Positions 56,483 to 64,000 of a stretch of DNA of 64,000 nt are shown here, piece after piece. Origin of the DNA: CAWUEX02 sp963921305 (GTDB lineage Bacteria; Pseudomonadota; Alphaproteobacteria; Rhodospirillales; Rhodospirillaceae); assembly GCA_963921305.4 (NCBI GenBank), contig CAWUEX030000003.1, forward strand, positions 496,001 through 560,000, read 5' to 3'. Numbering within the stretch: position 1 is the first letter of the stretch; every line of letters starts with the position of its first letter. A model generated the notes under the pieces. That model was not told where the DNA came from. It saw only the letters and a program-made list of their open reading frames with translations, and did no database searches. The position numbers and the translations under genes were made by a program.

Positions 56483-57253
56483 ATGGCGGGCAAGCGGCAG
56501 AGCGGCCCCGATCTTGATGCGTTGAACGAATACTCGTCTTCGCTTTTCCCAGACAAAACGGCCAAAACTGAATCAGAGTCCAAGCCCGGTCATCTGGGTC
56601 ACCGCGCGCGCCTGCGTAAACGGTTTCTGGATGCGGGCCCGGATGCCCTCGCCGACTATGAGTTGTTGGAGTTCCTGTTGTTTTCGGCACTGCCCCGCAA
56701 AGACACCAAACCCCTCGCCAAATCACTGATCGATACCTTCGGATCCTTCGCCGATGTGATTACCGCCGACAAAAACAGGTTAATGGCGGTCGACGGCATG
56801 GGAGAGGCCGCCGTCACGGCGTTGAAGGCGGTCGAAGCGGGCGCGATCCGCATGCTGCGGGCCGGCGTGATCGACAAACCCGTGATCTCGTCTTGGAATG
56901 CGCTGATCGATTACTGCACAGCGCAGATGGCGTTCGGGGAGATCGAACAGTTCCGCATCCTGTTCCTCGATAAGAAAAACAGACTGATCGCCGACGAAGC
57001 GCAGCAGAAAGGCACCGTCGACCACACCCCGGTGTACCCGCGCGAAGTCGCCAAGCGGGCCCTGGAACTGAACGCCAGCGCCCTGATCATGGTGCACAAC
57101 CATCCGTCCGGGGACCCCGCGCCGTCGCGGGCCGACATCGAGATGACGCAGACGGTAAAGACGGCGCTCGACGCCGTCGGCCTGACCCTGCACGACCACA
57201 TCGTCATTGGCCGCGGACGCCATGTCTCGTTCCGCCGAGACGGGCTGATTTAG
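56483..57253 (+). CDS. radC: RadC-family JAB/MPN-domain protein
   Basis: 256 residues from ATG 56483; a longer frame overlaps map. An N-terminal helix-hairpin-helix-type region (HRARLRKRFLDAGPDALADYELLE, AVDGMGEAAVTALKAVE) is followed by a JAB metalloprotease-like domain with VHNHPSGDPAPSRADIEMT. A DNA-repair role is traditional but unproven. purB follows. Confidence 0.95.
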   Translation: MAGKRQSGPDLDALNEYSSSLFPDKTAKTESESKPGHLGHRARLRKRFLDAGPDALADYELLEFLLFSALPRKDTKPLAKSLIDTFGSFADVITADKNRLMAVDGMGEAAVTALKAVEAGAIRMLRAGVIDKPVISSWNALIDYCTAQMAFGEIEQFRILFLDKKNRLIADEAQQKGTVDHTPVYPREVAKRALELNASALIMVHNHPSGDPAPSRADIEMTQTVKTALDAVGLTLHDHIVIGRGRHVSFRRDGLI

Positions 57254-57359
57254 GCGGAACGGCGGGGTTTTTAATGCGTTGCGGCGGTGTGGCGCTGGCA
57301 TCGCGGGGCAGAAGGTTCTATACCTGCCTCACCTCGTCATCTCTTTGAGGACTCTGTAC

Positions 57360-58658
57360 ATGATCCCCCGTTACGCGCGCCCGGATATGGTGAAAATCTG
57401 GGAGCCCGAGAACAAATTCCGCATCTGGTTTGAGATCGAAGCCCACGCCTGCGACGCTCAGGCGGAGTTGGGCGTCATCCCGAAATCCGCCGCCGAAGCG
57501 GTGTGGAAACTGGGCAAGTTCGAGGTCGACCGCATTGATGAGATCGAACGCGAAGTCAAACACGACGTCATCGCGTTTCTGACCAACCTAGCCGAACATG
57601 TCGGCCCGGAGGCACGGTTCGTCCACCAGGGCATGACATCGTCCGACGTGCTGGATACCTGCCTGTCGGTTCAGCTGGTGCAGGCCACGGACATTCTGCT
57701 CAAGGACATGGATGACCTGCTGGAGGCGTTCAAACGCCGCGCCCATGAACACAAAATGACGGTGTGTATGGGACGCAGCCACGGCATTCACGCCGAACCG
57801 ACCACCATGGGACTGAAGTTCGCCGGCATGTATGCCGAGTTCGCCCGCAACCGCGAACGCCTGGAAACCGCGCGGCGGGAGATTGCGACTTGCGCCATTT
57901 CCGGCGCGGTGGGCACCTTCGCGAATATCGACCCTAGGGTGGAAGAGCACGTTGCCAAGGCCCTTGGCCTGGAGTCCGAGCCGATTTCAACCCAGGTGAT
58001 CCCGCGCGACCGGCATGCTGCATATTTCGCGGCGCTGGCCGTGATCGCCAGTTCGATTGAGCGAGTGGCAACGGAAATCCGCCACCTGCAGCGCACCGAA
58101 GTGCGCGAGGCAGAAGAGTACTTCTCGCCGGGGCAGAAAGGCTCATCGGCCATGCCGCATAAGCGCAACCCGGTGCTGACGGAAAACCTGACGGGACTGG
58201 CGCGCATCGTGCGCGGCTTCGCTATCCCGGCGATGGAGAACGTCGCCCTGTGGCACGAGCGGGACATTTCGCACTCGTCAGTGGAGCGGATGATCGGCCC
58301 TGATGCGACGGTCACCCTGGACTTCGCCCTGGCGCGCCTGACCGGGGTGATCGACAAACTGGTAATTTACGAAGACGCCATCGACAAGAACCTCAACGGC
58401 ATGGGCGGTTTGGTGTTCTCACAACGTGTCCTGCTGGCCCTGACCCAAGCTGGTGTTAGCCGCGAGGATTCCTACCGTCTGGTGCAGCGTAACGCGATGG
58501 AGGTGTGGGAGGGCAAAGGCGATCTGTTGTCCCGGCTGAAGCAGGACAAGGATGTCACCGCCCACATGAGCGCGGATGCTTTAAGCGAATTATTCGCGAT
58601 GGAGTACCACACCAAACACGTCGATACGATTTTCGCCCGCGTGTTCGGCGCGGCGTAA
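57360..58658 (+). CDS. purB: Adenylosuccinate lyase
   Basis: 432 residues from ATG 57360, with GAGG nine bases upstream; the frame from 57279 is not family-like. Signatures: MIPRYARPDMVKIWEPENKF, HQGMTSSDVLDTCLSVQL, CMGRSHGIHAEPTTMG (catalytic His) and the fumarase-superfamily GSSAMPHKRNPV. It acts twice in purine synthesis. It begins the purine region. Confidence 0.97.
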   Translation: MIPRYARPDMVKIWEPENKFRIWFEIEAHACDAQAELGVIPKSAAEAVWKLGKFEVDRIDEIEREVKHDVIAFLTNLAEHVGPEARFVHQGMTSSDVLDTCLSVQLVQATDILLKDMDDLLEAFKRRAHEHKMTVCMGRSHGIHAEPTTMGLKFAGMYAEFARNRERLETARREIATCAISGAVGTFANIDPRVEEHVAKALGLESEPISTQVIPRDRHAAYFAALAVIASSIERVATEIRHLQRTEVREAEEYFSPGQKGSSAMPHKRNPVLTENLTGLARIVRGFAIPAMENVALWHERDISHSSVERMIGPDATVTLDFALARLTGVIDKLVIYEDAIDKNLNGMGGLVFSQRVLLALTQAGVSREDSYRLVQRNAMEVWEGKGDLLSRLKQDKDVTAHMSADALSELFAMEYHTKHVDTIFARVFGAA

Positions 58659-58681
58659 CGCCGGGCTTGGCCGGGCTTAGC

Positions 58682-59008
58682 TTAGGCGTCTTCGATGATC
58701 TGCTTGTAGGCTTCGGCCATGGCTTCCGCCAACTTGGCGGCGAGTTCGGCGTCGTCGATCCCCGCTCCCTTGGCGGAAATGTCAGCCTTGACCTTGTCCA
58801 TCATGTCGTCGTCGCCCGGCTTGTCGAAGTTGGAGTCGACAACCTCAAGGGCATAGGCCTCGGCCTCATCGCCGGTCAGGCCGAAGCGGTCGGCCAGCCA
58901 GTGGCCGAAAATCTTGTCACGGCGTGCCTGAACCCGGAATTCCTGATCCCGATCCATCTGATATTTCCGCTCGAAGCCTTTTTCGCGGTCTTGAAACGCA
59001 TCGGTCAT
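58682..59008 (-). CDS. DUF1476: F1-ATPase inhibitor zeta-subunit family
   Basis: 108 residues from ATG 59008; the long open frame to 59446 is an artefact. The family start TDAFQDREKGFERKYQMDRD and ARRDKIFGHWLADRFG are clear. The rest is a four-helix pattern. In Paracoccus this protein (zeta) inhibits ATP hydrolysis by F1FO. The gene often lies between purB and purC in alphaproteobacteria, here on the opposite strand. Confidence 0.93.
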   Translation of the reverse strand: MTDAFQDREKGFERKYQMDRDQEFRVQARRDKIFGHWLADRFGLTGDEAEAYALEVVDSNFDKPGDDDMMDKVKADISAKGAGIDDAELAAKLAEAMAEAYKQIIEDA

Positions 59009-59131
59009 GGTCAGGTGCACCCCATTTTTCGTCGTGATTGGGCCGGAAACGGCCCTGTTCTCCCGTTGATATAATGGCCCAACGGCGCAGGCGCAATTGC
59101 CAAACCATGACCTTTTTGCCACATAGCGGTG

Positions 59132-59905
59132 ATGTGCACCGTTGTTCTTCTGCGCCGCCCGGACCACCGCTGGCCGCTGCTTGTGGCCGCCAACCGGGAC
59201 GAGCAAATCGACCGGCCCTGGCAGCCCCCAGCCCGCCACTGGCCGGACCGCGACGACGTGATCGCGGGACTGGACGAATTGGGCGGCGGCACCTGGATGG
59301 GCCTGAACGACTTCGGCGTTGTGGCCTGTATTCTTAACCGCCGGGGAACGCTTGGACCGCAGGAGGGTAAGCGCAGCCGGGGGGAAATTGTCCTCGATGC
59401 GCTCGACCATCAGGACGCGGTCACAGCGGCGGATGCACTCAGTCACCTGGATGGCGAGGCCTTCCGGGATTTCAACCTGGTGATCGCCGACAACCGGGAC
59501 GCCTTCTGGCTTAAACTGGACACGGGTGACGGCCCCCGTGTTTCGGTCACGCCGATCCCGGACGGCTATTCGATGCTCACCGCCGGTGATCTCAATGACA
59601 AGAACAGCAAACGCGTCGCCGCGTTTCTGCCGCAGTTCGAGGCCGCCGACGTGCCTGACCCCGATGAGGACGACTGGTCCGGCTGGCAGGCCCTGTTGGC
59701 GGCAGGTCCCGTAAACGGTGACGGCATGACGGCCATGTGTTTCCGCACCGATAGTGGGTTCGGCACATCCTCCAGCGCCCTGGTCGCCCTGCCCTCCCCG
59801 GAAGCCGCCTTTGCCGATCCGCCCCAGCCGCCGGTCTGGCTGTTCGCGCCGGGACCGCCCGATTCGGCGGAGTTTGCCCCGGTCGACCTGGGCCAGAGCC
59901 AGTAA
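59132..59905 (+). CDS. NRDE/TANGO2 family protein
   Basis: 257 residues from ATG 59132 (GTG 59129 adjacent). The protein begins MCTVVLL with Cys 2, then AANRDEQIDRPW, GGGTWMGLNDFGVVACILNRR and RGEIVLDAL, the TANGO2/NRDE pattern. The N-terminal Cys suggests an Ntn-hydrolase fold. The human relative has been linked to haem or lipid handling; bacterial function is unsettled. Confidence 0.9.
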   Translation: MCTVVLLRRPDHRWPLLVAANRDEQIDRPWQPPARHWPDRDDVIAGLDELGGGTWMGLNDFGVVACILNRRGTLGPQEGKRSRGEIVLDALDHQDAVTAADALSHLDGEAFRDFNLVIADNRDAFWLKLDTGDGPRVSVTPIPDGYSMLTAGDLNDKNSKRVAAFLPQFEAADVPDPDEDDWSGWQALLAAGPVNGDGMTAMCFRTDSGFGTSSSALVALPSPEAAFADPPQPPVWLFAPGPPDSAEFAPVDLGQSQ

Positions 59906-60036
59906 ACGCCTGATAACGCACGGCCCGATTTCTGCAATTGAGGGGCGCGGTCCGTCCTGCTATATCCGGCTCTCACTTAATGCCTCTGTGCACCGCAAAC
60001 GTGCATAGACCCAGCGGTGCGGTACCCCTCCTCGTT

Positions 60037-60804
60037 ATGCCCAGGCGCAAGCAGATTTTCGAAGGCAAGGCCAAAATCCTGTTCCAGGGCCCGGAACCGG
60101 GGACGATTGTCCAGTATTTCAAGGACGATGCGACGGCCTTCAACAACAAGAAAAAGGGCACGATCACCGGCAAGGGCGTGCTCAACAATCGCATCAGCGA
60201 ATACCTGATGACCCGCCTGGAAGAAATCGGCGTCGCCACCCACTTTGTGCGCCGGCTGAACATGCGCGAGCAGCTCGTCCGGGAAGTCGAGATCATCCCG
60301 GTCGAGGTTGTGGTGCGCAATATCGCCGCCGGGTCCATCGCCGAGAAGTTCGCCATTCCTGAGGGCACCCGCCTGCCCCGCTCCATCGTCGAGTACTATT
60401 ACAAGAACGATGAGCTGAATGACCCGCCGATTTCGGAAGAGCACATCACTGGGTTCGGCTGGGCGAGCATTCAGGAAATCGACGAGATGCTGAACATCTC
60501 GCTGCGGGTGAACGATTTTCTGATGGGTCTGTTCCTCGGCATCGGCATCCGCCTGGTCGACTTCAAGCTCGAGTACGGGCGGCTGTATCACGACACCGGC
60601 GAAATTCAGCTGGTGCTGGCCGATGAACTGTCGCCGGACAACTGCCGTCTGTGGGACATCGCCACCAACGAGAAAATGGATAAAGACCGCTTCCGCCGCG
60701 ACCTCGGCAAGATCGAGGAAGCCTATCAGGAAGTGGCGCGCCGTCTGGGAATTCTGCCGGAGAGCGGACCAGGCGACCTGCAGGGACCGAACACGCTGCA
60801 ATAA
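60037..60804 (+). CDS. purC: SAICAR synthetase
   Basis: 255 residues from MPRRKQIFEGKAKIL (ATG 60037), the usual PurC N-terminus; the frame from 59938 is not family-like. Signatures: IPVEVVVRNIAAGSIAEKF and LVDFKLEYGRLY. It joins aspartate to CAIR in purine synthesis. purS follows after 56 bases. Confidence 0.97.
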   Translation: MPRRKQIFEGKAKILFQGPEPGTIVQYFKDDATAFNNKKKGTITGKGVLNNRISEYLMTRLEEIGVATHFVRRLNMREQLVREVEIIPVEVVVRNIAAGSIAEKFAIPEGTRLPRSIVEYYYKNDELNDPPISEEHITGFGWASIQEIDEMLNISLRVNDFLMGLFLGIGIRLVDFKLEYGRLYHDTGEIQLVLADELSPDNCRLWDIATNEKMDKDRFRRDLGKIEEAYQEVARRLGILPESGPGDLQGPNTLQ

Positions 60805-60860
60805 CTCAGTCTGAGCGCTGCACACGACTCAGGCCAACTGGAGAAAGACACGTTAGTCCG

Positions 60861-61106
60861 ATGGCAAAAGCGACGGTTCACGTAACACTCAAATCTGGCG
60901 TTCTCGACCCCCAAGGCAAAGCAATCCAACACGCACTCGAAACCCTCGGGTTTTCCGGGATCGAAAGCGTGCGCCAAGGCAAGTTCATCGAGCTTGATTT
61001 GGCGGAAACGGACAAAGCCAAAGCCGAAGCGGCGGTGGACGACATGTGCAAGAAATTGCTGGCCAACACGGTGATCGAATCCTACCGGGTCGAGGTGAGC
61101 GACTAG
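60861..61106 (+). CDS. purS: FGAM synthetase subunit PurS
   Basis: 81 residues. Small ferredoxin-like PurS with HVTLKSGVLDPQGKAIQHAL and RQGKFIELDL. It bridges PurQ and the small-type PurL in the FGAM synthetase complex. Three bases separate its stop from purQ. Confidence 0.96.
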   Translation: MAKATVHVTLKSGVLDPQGKAIQHALETLGFSGIESVRQGKFIELDLAETDKAKAEAAVDDMCKKLLANTVIESYRVEVSD

Positions 61107-61109
61107 GAC

Positions 61110-61802
61110 ATGAAATCAGCTGTCATTGTCTTTCCTGCCTCCAACTGCGACCGCGACATCGCCGTCACCCTGACGAAAGTCACCGGCCAGAAACCCGAGA
61201 TGGTGTGGCACCGCGACACCACCCTGCCCGAAGGCCTCGATCTGATCGCCATTCCGGGCGGGTTCTCCTACGGCGACTACCTGCGCTGCGGCGCCATGGC
61301 GGCGAACTCGCCAATCATAGCCGACATCAAGAAGAAAGCTGCCGATGGCGTGCATGTCCTCGGCATTTGCAACGGTTTTCAGGTGCTGACCGAGTGCGGT
61401 CTGTTACCCGGCGCATTGTTGCGCAACCGCAACCTGAAATTCGTCTGCCGCGACGTGAACTTGCGCGTCGATCAGACCGACAGCCCCTTCACGCACAGAT
61501 ACGCGGCAGGTCAGGTCATCCGTATTCCGGTGGCCCACCACGACGGCAACTACTACGCCGATGACGAAACACTGAAGAGCCTAGAAGACGATGGCCGCGT
61601 GGCCTTCCGCTACTGCAACGACAACGGCGAGCCGACGGATGACGCCAACCCGAACGGCTCGCTCAACAACATCGCGGGCATTCTCAACAAGCGCCGCACG
61701 GTGCTCGGCATGATGCCGCACCCGGAACGTTTGGCCGATGTCAAACTCGGCGGCACCGACGGCGTGGCCATGTTCGAGACGCTGTTGGAGCGCTTCTCAT
61801 GA
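61110..61802 (+). CDS. purQ: FGAM synthetase glutaminase subunit PurQ
   Basis: 230 residues. Class I glutamine amidotransferase: the nucleophile is in VLGICNGFQVLTECG and the His/Glu pair in MMPHPERLADV. IPGGFSYGDYLRCGAM is typical. It supplies ammonia to PurL. Its stop overlaps the purL start (ATGA). Confidence 0.97.
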   Translation: MKSAVIVFPASNCDRDIAVTLTKVTGQKPEMVWHRDTTLPEGLDLIAIPGGFSYGDYLRCGAMAANSPIIADIKKKAADGVHVLGICNGFQVLTECGLLPGALLRNRNLKFVCRDVNLRVDQTDSPFTHRYAAGQVIRIPVAHHDGNYYADDETLKSLEDDGRVAFRYCNDNGEPTDDANPNGSLNNIAGILNKRRTVLGMMPHPERLADVKLGGTDGVAMFETLLERFS

Positions 61803-64000
61803 ACCTGCCCAACGCCAAGATCACCAAGGACGACATCGAATCCCACGGCCTGACCGAAGAGGAATACGCGTGCGTGCTCGACATCCTCGACGGGCGCGAA
61901 CCGAACCTGGTCGAGCTGGGTATTTTCTCGGTGATGTGGTCCGAGCACTGCTCGTACAAGTCCTCGAAAAAGTGGCTGAAGACCCTGCCGACAGAAGCGC
62001 CTTGGGTGATCTGCGGCCCCGGAGAGAACGCCGGCGTGGTCGATATCGGCGACGGCCTGGCGGCGATCTTCAAGATGGAAAGCCACAACCATCCGTCGTT
62101 CATCGAACCGTTCCAGGGCGCGGCAACCGGCGTCGGCGGTATTCTGCGCGATGTCTTTACGATGGGCGCGCGGCCCGTGGCCAACATGAACGCGCTGCGC
62201 TTCGGGGCGCCGGATCACCCTAAGACAAAGCACCTGGTCGCGGGCGTGGTCAGTGGCATTGGCAGCTACGGCAACTGTGTGGGTGTGCCGACGGTCGGCG
62301 GCGAAGTGAATTTCGACCCCGCGTACAACGGCAACATTCTGGTCAACGCGATGACCGTTGGCCTTGCCGATCAAAACAAGATTTTCTATTCGGCAGCGTC
62401 CGGTGCCGGGAACCCGGTGATCTACGTCGGCTCCAAGACGGGCCGCGACGGCATTCACGGCGCCACCATGGCGTCGGCCGAGTTCGACGAAAGCTCGGAA
62501 GAGAAACGCCCGACGGTGCAAGTCGGTGATCCGTTCACCGAAAAGCTGCTGATCGAAGCCTGCCTGGAATTGATGGCGACCGACGCCATCGTCGCAATCC
62601 AGGATATGGGCGCGGCGGGGCTGACCTGCTCGACCTTCGAGATGTGCTCCAAGGGCGGCACCGGCATTGAAATGAACCTAGATGCGGTGCCGATCCGCGA
62701 AGACGGTATGACTCCGTACGAAATCATGCTGTCGGAAAGCCAGGAACGCATGCTCATGGTGGTGCAACCAGGCAAGGAAGACATCGCCCGCAAGATCTTC
62801 GAAAAATGGGAACTGGATTTCGCCATCATCGGCCACCTGACCGATACGGGCCGAATGATCCTGTTGAAGGGCGGCGAACAAGTTGCGGAACTGCCGATAG
62901 ATCCCTTGGCCGAGGCTTCGCCGGAATACGACCGCCCCTGGATCCCGACGCCGAAACCGCACGTAGTGGCTTCCGACAGCGTCGAACATGGCGACTGGAC
63001 CGACGCGCTGAAAACCCTGATCGCCGCGCCCGACCTCGCCAGCCGGCGCTGGGTATGGGAGCAGTACGACCACATGGTGATGGGCGATACGGTGCAGCGG
63101 CCCGGAGGCGACGCGGCGGTGGTGCGCATTCACGGCTCCGAGCGGGGTCTGGCGGTGACCACCGACTGCACGCCGCGCTACGTCAAGGCCGATCCCTTCG
63201 AGGGCGGCAAGCAAGCTGTGGCGGAAGCCTGGCGCAATTTGACCGCCACCGGGGCACAGCCCTTGGCGGTAACCGACAATCTGAATTTCGGCAATCCGGA
63301 AAAGCCGCCGATCATGGGGCAGCTGGTCGAGGCCATCAAAGGCATCGGCGCGGCCTGTGAGGCGCTGGACAGTCCGGTCGTGTCGGGCAACGTCTCGCTG
63401 TACAACGAAACCGACGGTCAGCCGATTTTGCCGACGCCCGCGATCGGCGCCATCGGTGTGATTCAGGACCTCGACCGCATGACCACGGTGGCGTTCAAGA
63501 ACGAAGGCGATGCCGTGATTCTGATTGGCGGCGAGACGGGCACGACGGATGGTTGGCTGGGTCAGTCGATCTATCTGCGCGATTTGCATGGCGTGACCGA
63601 CGGCGCGCCGCCGCCGGTGGACCTGGACGCCGAACGCCGCACCGGCGATGCGGTGCGCAGTTTCATCGTCGCGGGAAAAGTAAATGCCTGTCACGACGTC
63701 TCCGATGGCGGTGTTGCCGTGGCCCTGGCGGAAATGGCCATGGCCGGCGGCATCGGCGTGAGTGTTGAGGGCGACACAACCGTGCCGTGGCTGTTCGGCG
63801 AGGATCAGGGCCGTTACATCGCCACCTGTGCAGCCGATGCGGCAGACGGTATCATCGATGCCGCGGTGACGGCGGGCGTGACAGCCCAGCGCATCGGCAC
63901 CACCAGCGGCAGCGAGATCAAGGCCGGCGGCAAGGCGGTGTCCGTGAATGACCTGAAAGAGCGGCATGAAAGCTGGTTCCCGGGCTTCATGGCGGCCTAG
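61799..64000 (+). CDS. purL: FGAM synthetase subunit PurL (small type)
   Basis: 733 residues, complete: the TAG stop is the last codon of the window. The active-site His is in MWSEHCSYKSSKKWL. AIFKMESHNHPSFIEPFQGAATGVGGILRD and VSGNVSLYNETDGQPI are typical. The length marks the small PurL that needs PurS and PurQ, both directly upstream. It converts FGAR to FGAM. Confidence 0.97.
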   Translation: MNLPNAKITKDDIESHGLTEEEYACVLDILDGREPNLVELGIFSVMWSEHCSYKSSKKWLKTLPTEAPWVICGPGENAGVVDIGDGLAAIFKMESHNHPSFIEPFQGAATGVGGILRDVFTMGARPVANMNALRFGAPDHPKTKHLVAGVVSGIGSYGNCVGVPTVGGEVNFDPAYNGNILVNAMTVGLADQNKIFYSAASGAGNPVIYVGSKTGRDGIHGATMASAEFDESSEEKRPTVQVGDPFTEKLLIEACLELMATDAIVAIQDMGAAGLTCSTFEMCSKGGTGIEMNLDAVPIREDGMTPYEIMLSESQERMLMVVQPGKEDIARKIFEKWELDFAIIGHLTDTGRMILLKGGEQVAELPIDPLAEASPEYDRPWIPTPKPHVVASDSVEHGDWTDALKTLIAAPDLASRRWVWEQYDHMVMGDTVQRPGGDAAVVRIHGSERGLAVTTDCTPRYVKADPFEGGKQAVAEAWRNLTATGAQPLAVTDNLNFGNPEKPPIMGQLVEAIKGIGAACEALDSPVVSGNVSLYNETDGQPILPTPAIGAIGVIQDLDRMTTVAFKNEGDAVILIGGETGTTDGWLGQSIYLRDLHGVTDGAPPPVDLDAERRTGDAVRSFIVAGKVNACHDVSDGGVAVALAEMAMAGGIGVSVEGDTTVPWLFGEDQGRYIATCAADAADGIIDAAVTAGVTAQRIGTTSGSEIKAGGKAVSVNDLKERHESWFPGFMAA

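Noticed and set aside
62678..63967. 429-codon minus-strand open frame opposite purL
   Set aside because: A GC-rich shadow frame of purL; the His/Arg/Gly-rich translation matches nothing.

Overview
The window comes from an alphaproteobacterium. The conserved right half has gene neighbourhoods typical of that class: rodZ-like/ispG/hisS/prfA/prmC/DUF4167/clpB, lysC/ubiG, comF beside an NDUFAF5-like methyltransferase, and purB, a DUF1476 F1-ATPase inhibitor, purC, purS, purQ, purL. The rrn operon has the order 16S-tRNA-Ile-tRNA-Ala-23S-5S-tRNA-fMet, also usual for the class. A Rhodospirillales-like lineage is my inference from the rodZ-ispG-hisS order; it is not proven.

Positions 1-28200 are an accessory, AT-richer block. 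Single 60-base lines counted by hand hold 25-27 G+C here, against 41-43 in the right half. The block ends next to the 3' end of the tRNA-fMet gene. It holds a TonB receptor, a LysR regulator, two family-5 solute-binding proteins without permeases, two flavin amine oxidases, two maleate-isomerase/arylmalonate-decarboxylase-like proteins, two methyltransferases each with a small paralogous partner protein, an amidase-like protein lacking the catalytic cysteine, a SnoaL-like protein, a sorbosone-dehydrogenase-like protein, a DUF1838 protein, a molybdopterin enzyme with an SCP2-like N-terminus, a cupin, an MmgE/PrpD protein, a VAO/GlcD-type flavoenzyme and an aldehyde dehydrogenase. Many carry twin-arginine signal peptides. 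Together they look like a largely periplasmic oxidative pathway for an unknown organic substrate, with most families present twice. I regard this block as the candidate undescribed system.

Positions 28378-33858 hold the rrn operon, transcribed leftwards from a clear promoter (33830-33858). It has identical boxA-type elements in the leader and in the 16S-23S spacer. A secreted M23 peptidase gene (34218-35585) diverges from it.

Positions 35591-47562 are mostly leftward housekeeping genes: clpB, DUF4167, prmC, prfA, hisS, ispG, rodZ-like, a nitronate monooxygenase and lysC. ubiG and a TPR O-GlcNAc-transferase-like gene run right. A DUF1178 gene interrupted by an in-frame amber codon, a nitrilase and a glutaredoxin run left. 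A formyltransferase-like gene is convergent with comF. From 53958 the strand is mainly rightward: NDUFAF5-like methyltransferase, sfsA, map, radC, purB, an NRDE protein, purC, purS, purQ and purL, with purL ending exactly at the window edge.
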